Source of the DNA: Deltaproteobacteria bacterium
Lineage (GTDB): Bacteria; Myxococcota; UBA727; JABDBI01
Assembly: GCA_016764955.1 (NCBI GenBank)
Contig: JAESQZ010000037.1
Location: 1-9,292 of the forward strand
DNA: 9,292 bases
Reading direction: 5' to 3'
The notes under the pieces were generated by a model. The model ran no database searches. It had not been told where the DNA came from and saw only the letters and a program-made list of their open reading frames with translations. Shown piece after piece: positions 4,909 through 9,292 of the stretch. Both the position numbers and the translations under genes were made by a program. Position 1 is the first letter of the stretch, and each line of letters begins with the position of its first letter.

Positions 4909-6086
4909 ACTCAATTAATGACCCGAAAATTGACTGGCTAGGCAAAAGAGTCTTACTCAGGCTCGACTTAAACGTGCCTCTAAACGCCGAAGGCGAAATT
5001 ATAGACGATACGCGCATCAAAGCTTCACTAGAAACCACTCAATTTTTGCTCACCAAAGGCGCGCGGCTCATTATTGCAAGCCACTTAGGGCGCCCCAAAG
5101 GTAAAGTAAAGCCTGAACTTTCACTAGAGCCTGTCGCTAGGCGCCTGCAAGAGCTGCTCGATCGTGAGATTATTTTTGTACATGATTGCATTGGCGATGG
5201 CATCAAACGCCTCATTACAGAGCTAAAACCCGGCAATCTTTTGCTTTTAGAAAACTTGAGATTTCACTCAAGCGAAGAAAAAAACGAAGGAAATTTTGCC
5301 AAATTACTAGCTCAAAACATTGATGTTTATGTGAACGACGCCTTTGGCGCAGCACATAGGCCACATGCTTCTGTCGAAGGAATCACGCGTTATGTACCGA
5401 TTAAATTAGCCGGCTTTTTAATGCAAAAAGAAGTCGAGAATTTAAATAACTTAATTCAAAACCCCAAAAGACCTTTTGTAGCGATTATCGGCGGCTCTAA
5501 AGTCAGCGATAAAATTGCAGCCATCGCGCCTTTGCTAGGCAGAATCGATACTTTGGTTATCGGCGGCGCCATGGCTTACACGTTTTTAAAAGCCCAAGGC
5601 AAAGAAATCGGCAACAGCCGTTTTGAAGAAAACCGCCTACAAGTGGCTGCTGCGTTACTTAAAAAAGCTTCCGACAACCAAGTCGAAGTGATTTTACCTA
5701 AAGATCACGTTGTCGTTAGTGAGTTTTCAAAAGACGCTCCAACTCGAATTGTTAAAAAACTAGAAGAAGGCGATGTTGGTATTGATATAGGGCCCGAGAC
5801 TCTTAGTGCTTGCGAACGAGCGATTCACTTTGCCAAAACGATTTTTTGGAATGGCCCCGTTGGTGTTTACGAATGGGAATCTGGTGTTCAAAATACTCTA
5901 GGAATAGCCAAGGCCGTGGCTGAAAGCGAAGCCTTTAGCGTTGTCGGCGGCGGTGACTCAATCGCTGCGCTTCACCAAGCTGATGTTTATGACAAAATCT
6001 CCTACGTCTCCACCGGTGGCGGCGCTTGTTTAGAATTCCTGCAAGGGATCGAGCTGCCTGGCGTTAAGCCGTTAATTAAGCGGTAA
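4902..6086 (+). CDS. pgk: Phosphoglycerate kinase
   Basis: This cytoplasmic enzyme transfers the acyl phosphate of 1,3-bisphosphoglycerate to ADP, giving ATP and 3-phosphoglycerate. Its 394 residues are full length. Substrate-binding motifs are RLDLNVP (20-26), SHLGRPKG (60-67) and NDAFGAAHRPHAS (145-157). Nucleotide-binding parts are GGSKVSDK (197-204), FWNGPVGVYEW (315-325), VGGGDSIAAL (348-357) and STGGGACLEFL (370-380). The start is GTG at 4902: an in-frame TGA at 4875-4877 excludes an upstream start, and no ATG or other GTG is better placed. The GTG overlaps the gap stop by seven bases (GTGCTGA), which points to coupled translation. No strong ribosome binding site is visible. Confidence 0.97.
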   Translation: MLNSINDPKIDWLGKRVLLRLDLNVPLNAEGEIIDDTRIKASLETTQFLLTKGARLIIASHLGRPKGKVKPELSLEPVARRLQELLDREIIFVHDCIGDGIKRLITELKPGNLLLLENLRFHSSEEKNEGNFAKLLAQNIDVYVNDAFGAAHRPHASVEGITRYVPIKLAGFLMQKEVENLNNLIQNPKRPFVAIIGGSKVSDKIAAIAPLLGRIDTLVIGGAMAYTFLKAQGKEIGNSRFEENRLQVAAALLKKASDNQVEVILPKDHVVVSEFSKDAPTRIVKKLEEGDVGIDIGPETLSACERAIHFAKTIFWNGPVGVYEWESGVQNTLGIAKAVAESEAFSVVGGGDSIAALHQADVYDKISYVSTGGGACLEFLQGIELPGVKPLIKR

Positions 6087-6095
6087 CCTCACCGC
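6080..6095 (+). terminator. Weak stem-loop at the end of pgk
   Basis: GCGGT (6080-6084) pairs with ACCGC (6091-6095) around a 6-base loop spanning the pgk stop. There is no T-run, so termination here is doubtful and read-through into the gene 47 bases downstream is possible. Confidence 0.2.
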
Positions 6096-6133
6096 CCCGA
6101 ATGATCCAAACTCACTAGACAATTATAACAACG

Positions 6134-7690
6134 ATGATAGCTTGTCGTCATATGCATATTTCAAAATTTTTTTCGATTGTTGCTGCAACTTTTTTATTTT
6201 TCCCAGGTCACATTTTGGCAGGTGATGGCGGCGTGCGCGTTCATGCGCCAGGTATTTTAAGTGCTGGCATTATCGCAACCCAAGCGATTACACACAAATG
6301 GAAAAATTGGTTTAAGCCTACTGAAATAGATTCCAAAAAATATCATCTCGCATCTCAAAAATATGCTCATAAAAATCTAAAAATAACTTCTGATGAGGAT
6401 AACTCCTGGCTAGGCTCGCCGAGTGCAATACTCAAAACACTTGATGATAACCAAGATGATTTGCTCATGGACCAGCAGGCTAATAATTTTGACTGGGAAG
6501 AGTTTGAGCATCTCAAACAACTTGATGAACAAGGCAACTATTTTTCCATCAAAGAACTTAATCGTTTGGCATTTCTTTATGCACTCAAAAAAAACCTGAT
6601 CGAATATTTTGGAGATATCTTTGAACAGCATCCACCTACTAAACCATCCACCACCCAAGCTCCTGATCAATCTGATGGACCAAGTATATTTAGGGCTCCT
6701 ACTGCTGGTGATGGCGCTGCTGCCGCATCCTCTTCTGGAGCACAGTCACAAGAAAATGATCTCAAGGTACCGTTTATTCAATTGTTGCGTACTAAACTCA
6801 CAGACGACAACCAACAAGCTATTATCATGATTGGTGAACAGAGACCCCGTTTTTCATACCTTGAGGCACTACTAACAGGTGTTCAAGAGAATCTTCTCAC
6901 CAAGCACCCAGAAGTAAATTTGAATATATCTAATAAAATTAAGCAAGATCAAACTAAGATTGAAGAGATATGGAAGGCTATTTTAGATGATTATCCACTA
7001 CAGCAGATCTGCAAACAGTGGGATGATGTACAGCTGTTGTTTGCAGCAGGCCTAACTGCTGCGCAACTCATTGAGTTTGGATTCACCGGTCCCCAGCTGA
7101 AAAGAGCTGGTCTTTCTGCTTGGAACCTCCGCCACCATGGTGTTGAAATCAAAGAGTTTAGCCCATACCCAAAAGATGAGTTGAGCTTATTGGGCATCAC
7201 CTTGAATGATTTCTTTCAAGCGGGCGTCCCTATCCATGAGCTCGTACAATATGGGCATAACTTAGATGATCTCTTGTCTGCAGGATATACACCTCAAATG
7301 TTTGATCTTTCTCCATCCGTACTGAGACATCAACTGCAAGGCTTTACCGTAACGCAACTCAGGGAGAAAGGATTTGACTGGCTTACACTGGCGGGCGTCT
7401 ATGATGGTCAGCAGCTGCACGACGCTGGCTTTAGATTCCAAGATTTAAACGACGTAGACAAAGTTACCATTGGGCTAAGAGCTCACTATTCTTTGCGTTA
7501 TCTAACAGAGACGGTTGGTATTACAATTCAGCAGCTAAGACATGCTGGCGCTTCTATACGGGCATTCCGGCATGAAGCATTCACTGCTCGCGAACTGCTT
7601 GATGGTGGGTTTACAAAGAACGAATGCATGTATAGCGGATACACTCAACATGAAATTGATTCTGGTACATGGAGATGCGTAATTCAGTAG
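6134..7690 (+). CDS. Exported protein with EF-hand-like loops and C-terminal decapeptide repeats
   Basis: The function is unknown. The N-terminus is a Sec signal peptide with likely cleavage at HILA-GDGG (after residue 29). Met7 (ATG at 6152) gives a more typical signal peptide, so the true start may be there; neither start has a clear ribosome binding site. Residues 103-114 (DDNQDDLLMDQQ) resemble an EF-hand loop, and DEQGNYFSIKEL (131-142) is a poorer second one. A Pro/Thr/Ala/Ser/Gly linker follows (167-205). From about residue 305 to 510 there are roughly twenty decapeptides of the form x-Gly-aromatic/aliphatic-Thr/Ser-x-x-x-Leu-x-x, for example FGFTGPQLKR and VGITIQQLRH. Similar decapeptide repeats occur in IcmE/DotG of Dot/Icm type IV secretion systems, but the other IcmE parts are absent. 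A periplasmic or secreted, possibly calcium-binding, structural protein is a guess. It lies 47 bases after pgk and is convergent with vapBC. Confidence 0.8.
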   Translation: MIACRHMHISKFFSIVAATFLFFPGHILAGDGGVRVHAPGILSAGIIATQAITHKWKNWFKPTEIDSKKYHLASQKYAHKNLKITSDEDNSWLGSPSAILKTLDDNQDDLLMDQQANNFDWEEFEHLKQLDEQGNYFSIKELNRLAFLYALKKNLIEYFGDIFEQHPPTKPSTTQAPDQSDGPSIFRAPTAGDGAAAASSSGAQSQENDLKVPFIQLLRTKLTDDNQQAIIMIGEQRPRFSYLEALLTGVQENLLTKHPEVNLNISNKIKQDQTKIEEIWKAILDDYPLQQICKQWDDVQLLFAAGLTAAQLIEFGFTGPQLKRAGLSAWNLRHHGVEIKEFSPYPKDELSLLGITLNDFFQAGVPIHELVQYGHNLDDLLSAGYTPQMFDLSPSVLRHQLQGFTVTQLREKGFDWLTLAGVYDGQQLHDAGFRFQDLNDVDKVTIGLRAHYSLRYLTETVGITIQQLRHAGASIRAFRHEAFTARELLDGGFTKNECMYSGYTQHEIDSGTWRCVIQ

Positions 7691-7738
7691 TGTTTGGATC
7701 CTGATCCGCGAACTCAGGTTATTAGGTGGCCCACATTG

Positions 7739-8143
7739 TCATCCTGTCGAATGCTTCAGTTTGGGATAAATCTCGGCAATTCTTTCGAAGTCTCGATCTG
7801 AATGAAGCAGTATCGAATTATGTTCCATAGCAATCTGCGCAATTAGGCAATCTAATGTACTTCGAATGGTAACTCCTTTCTGCCGACAATCAAAATATAT
7901 CTTCGCCGCCAATTTATATGTTTTGATCTCATCTTGTGGGCTTAGAAAGAGCTGAGTTGAAAAATACTTTTCCAGACGTTTGAATTCCAATTCCAAATTC
8001 GAACCCTGCAAAATTTCTTGGTAAATAATCCCAGTAATCGCCACTGGCACGGAACGTTTAAGCGCCTCAGTCAAAAAATTAACCGCCTGAGTTTCACTCC
8101 CACGCAAAAAATCAATCCAAACTGAGGTGTCTACTAAGTACAT
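7739..8143 (-). CDS. vapC: VapC-type PIN-domain toxin (ribonuclease)
   Basis: This is a toxin of a type II toxin-antitoxin pair; VapC proteins are magnesium-dependent endoribonucleases that cleave tRNA or rRNA and stop translation. The 134-residue PIN domain shows the expected acidic residues: Asp5 in MYLVDTSVWID, Glu43 in YQEIL, Asp98 in TLDCLIAQIA, and Asp116/Asp118 in HSDRDF. All catalytic positions are intact, so the toxin should be active. The start ATG shares its first base with the last base of the vapB stop (TAATG), which couples toxin translation to antitoxin translation. The gene converges on the exported-protein gene with 48 bases between the two stop codons. Confidence 0.93.
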   Translation of the reverse strand: MYLVDTSVWIDFLRGSETQAVNFLTEALKRSVPVAITGIIYQEILQGSNLELEFKRLEKYFSTQLFLSPQDEIKTYKLAAKIYFDCRQKGVTIRSTLDCLIAQIAMEHNSILLHSDRDFERIAEIYPKLKHSTG

Positions 8144-8352
8144 TATTGGCCAGCATCCCGAGAACGCATATTTTTATAGTCATAATCGTCACGGATCTTT
8201 AGCTGACCCGCTAAATCCAACAAATTAAGCCGCCGGTGATTCTGCACAAGCTCACGTAACGCAGTTTCAATCAATTCGCGCTTGGTTTTCACGGGTACAT
8301 ACGAAAAGGCTTCTTTGACCAACTGATCATTCAAAACAATATTGGTTCGCAT
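8143..8352 (-). CDS. vapB: VapB-type antitoxin
   Basis: This is the antitoxin partner of VapC: its N-terminal half should bind DNA as a ribbon-helix-helix-type dimer and repress the operon, and its C-terminal half should wrap the toxin and block the active site. The 69-residue sequence begins MRTNIVLNDQLVKEAF and continues VKTKRELIETALRELV, the typical VapB pattern for this family. The C-terminal part (LLDLAGQLKIRDDYDYKNMR) is the toxin-binding tail. GGAGG lies 7 bases before the ATG, and a promoter and operator lie just upstream. It precedes and overlaps vapC by one base. Confidence 0.93.
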   Translation of the reverse strand: MRTNIVLNDQLVKEAFSYVPVKTKRELIETALRELVQNHRRLNLLDLAGQLKIRDDYDYKNMRSRDAGQ

Positions 8353-8401
8353 AAATACACCTCCACATACACATTATAGTGTGTATAGCGCTAAAATGCA
8401 A
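8353..8401 (-). promoter_or_regulatory. vapBC promoter, operator palindrome and ribosome binding site
   Basis: On the minus strand there is TTGCAT (8401-8396), a 17-bp spacer, and a perfect TATAAT (8378-8373). The -10 lies inside a 20-bp near-perfect palindrome (8367-8386) with arms ATACACA and TGTGTAT and one mismatched pair at the centre. GGAGG (8364-8360) follows, 7 bases before the vapB ATG. A palindrome over the -10 is what autoregulation by VapB or the VapBC complex would use. Confidence 0.8.
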
Positions 8402-8413
8402 CCTAGAGTCGAT

Positions 8414-8445
8414 ATTGTCATACCAGCGAAGGCTGGCATGACAAT
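8414..8445. repeat. 32-bp palindromic element between vapBC and dnaB
   Basis: ATTGTCAT (8414-8421) pairs with ATGACAAT (8438-8445) and CCAGC (8423-8427) with GCTGG (8432-8436), with one mismatched pair between the two parts and a GAAG loop. Palindromes of the form TGTCAT-x-CCAGCGAAGGCTGG-x-ATGACA are widespread as dispersed copies in many bacterial genomes, so this is probably one copy of such a repeat. It lies 13 bases after the dnaB stop and could also end dnaB transcription, though no T-run follows. Confidence 0.7.
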
Positions 8446-8457
8446 CACGTGCCTTTC

Positions 8458-9292
8458 TTATCTACCCGAATGATCCAAATCCACGAAGCGCGTAATATTG
8501 CTGAAGAACTTGAGTTCAAATTGCCCGGTTGGGCCGTTACGATTTTTAGCAATGATAATTTCGGCAATTCCCAGCTTATCTTCGGGCGTTTTATCGCGCA
8601 GGTAATATTCTTCACGATATAAAAACGCAATCACGTCAGCATCCTGCTCAATGGCACCTGATTCACGCAAATCCGACATAACCGGGCGTTTGTCCGGGCG
8701 CGATTCCAGTGAACGATTCAACTGTGATAAAGCAATCACCGGCACATCTAGTTCTTTCGCCAGTGCTTTTAATGAGCGTGAAATTTCAGATATTTCCGTC
8801 GCTCTGTTTTCTGAGCTACCAGCAATACTCATTAGCTGTAAATAATCGATGATAATCATATCAAGGCCATGCTCACGTTTTAGCCGACGCGAACGCGCGC
8901 GAATATCGGTCGGTGAAGGCGATGCAGCATCATCGATAAATATTTTCGCCTCAGACAATAACGACACGGCTGAAGTCAACCGTGGCCAATCACTTTCCTG
9001 CAATTTGCCGGTACGAATGCTTTTCTGATCAATGCGCCCCAACGATGACATCATGCGCATCGCAATCTGGTCGCCGGGCATTTCCAAACTGAAGATCGCG
9101 ACACTTTTCTTGGCTTTAATGGCTGCATGTTCTGCCAAATTCATGGCAAAACTGGTTTTACCCATGGACGGCCGGCCGGCAATGATAATTAGATCAGAAC
9201 CCTGCAGCCCACCCGTTTTATCGTCGAAATCAGCATAACCTGTTGGAATACCAGTAATAGGGTTATCACTTTCAAACAGAGCATGTATGCGA
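8458..9292 (-). CDS. dnaB: Replicative DNA helicase DnaB, C-terminal part (5' end outside the window)
   Basis: DnaB is the ring-shaped hexameric ATP-dependent helicase that opens the replication fork. The visible 277 residues are the RecA-like C-terminal domain and run off the right edge; the N-terminal primase-interacting domain is outside. In order: NPITGIPTGYADFD just inside the domain (10-23 of the visible part), Walker A AGRPSMGKTS (38-47), SLEMP (68-72) with the catalytic glutamate, Walker B MIIIDYLQLM (145-154), then LSQLNRSLE and SDLRESGAIEQDAD toward the arginine-finger region. The internal ATG at 9165 lies within Walker A and is not the start. No intein interrupts Walker A or the later motifs, both known DnaB insertion sites. 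The next gene downstream is vapBC, with a palindromic repeat between; the alr gene often found after dnaB in gammaproteobacteria is absent. Confidence 0.96.
   Translation of the reverse strand, partial: RIHALFESDNPITGIPTGYADFDDKTGGLQGSDLIIIAGRPSMGKTSFAMNLAEHAAIKAKKSVAIFSLEMPGDQIAMRMMSSLGRIDQKSIRTGKLQESDWPRLTSAVSLLSEAKIFIDDAASPSPTDIRARSRRLKREHGLDMIIIDYLQLMSIAGSSENRATEISEISRSLKALAKELDVPVIALSQLNRSLESRPDKRPVMSDLRESGAIEQDADVIAFLYREEYYLRDKTPEDKLGIAEIIIAKNRNGPTGQFELKFFSNITRFVDLDHSGR

Noticed and set aside
7700..7718. Bidirectional terminator between the convergent genes
   Set aside because: CCTGA/TCAGG gives only a 5-bp stem with a 9-base loop and no T-run on either strand.
8458..9165. DnaB starting at the ATG at 9165
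   Set aside because: That methionine is inside the Walker A motif; the frame continues upstream to the window edge with typical DnaB sequence.
8651..9238. Plus-strand ORFs opposite dnaB
   Set aside because: They are antisense frames of a well-conserved gene with no independent support.

Overview
The window looks like chromosomal DNA of a gammaproteobacterium. The DnaB, bL21, bL27, GAPDH and PGK sequences are all of ordinary bacterial type, and DnaB is close to the enterobacterial sequence as I remember it. The secreted protein at 6134-7690 carries decapeptide repeats like those I know from IcmE/DotG of Legionella and Coxiella. That makes an intracellular or host-associated relative of the Legionellales a reasonable guess, but it is inference and not shown by the sequence.

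Layout. (1) 1-1951: an accessory segment with inverted repeats at the left edge, a possible minus-strand ORF leaving the window, and two unrecognised plus-strand genes. The first (263-775) is probably cytoplasmic. The second (869-1951) has a signal peptide and a TPR-like internal duplication. Both end in a Pro-Ala-Ala-Gly-Gly-Gly-Ala linker encoded by the same 22 bases. (2) 1952-2659: about 700 bases without a credible gene, but rich in stem-loops, inverted repeats and one perfect tandem duplication. (3) 2660-6086: a very compact plus-strand unit, Lgt-family membrane protein, rplU, rpmA, gap, pgk. All four junctions overlap or are separated by only 5 bases. It joins two ribosomal protein genes to two consecutive glycolytic enzymes, and the usual obgE partner of rplU-rpmA is absent. 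(4) 6134-7690: a large secreted protein of unknown function, with EF-hand-like loops, an Ala/Ser/Gly linker and about twenty decapeptide repeats. (5) 7739-8401, minus strand: a VapBC toxin-antitoxin pair with a clear sigma-70-type promoter, an operator palindrome over its -10 box and a good ribosome binding site. (6) 8414-8445: a long palindrome of a kind that is often dispersed in bacterial genomes. (7) 8458-9292, minus strand: the C-terminal helicase domain of DnaB, cut by the right edge of the window.

How the parts relate. GAPDH and PGK catalyse successive glycolytic steps and are almost certainly co-translated. VapB should neutralise VapC and repress their shared promoter. The three unknown proteins share small-residue linkers, and two have signal peptides, so they may belong to one class of envelope or exported proteins; this is only suggestive. 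I see no CRISPR array, tRNA, rRNA or intact insertion sequence.
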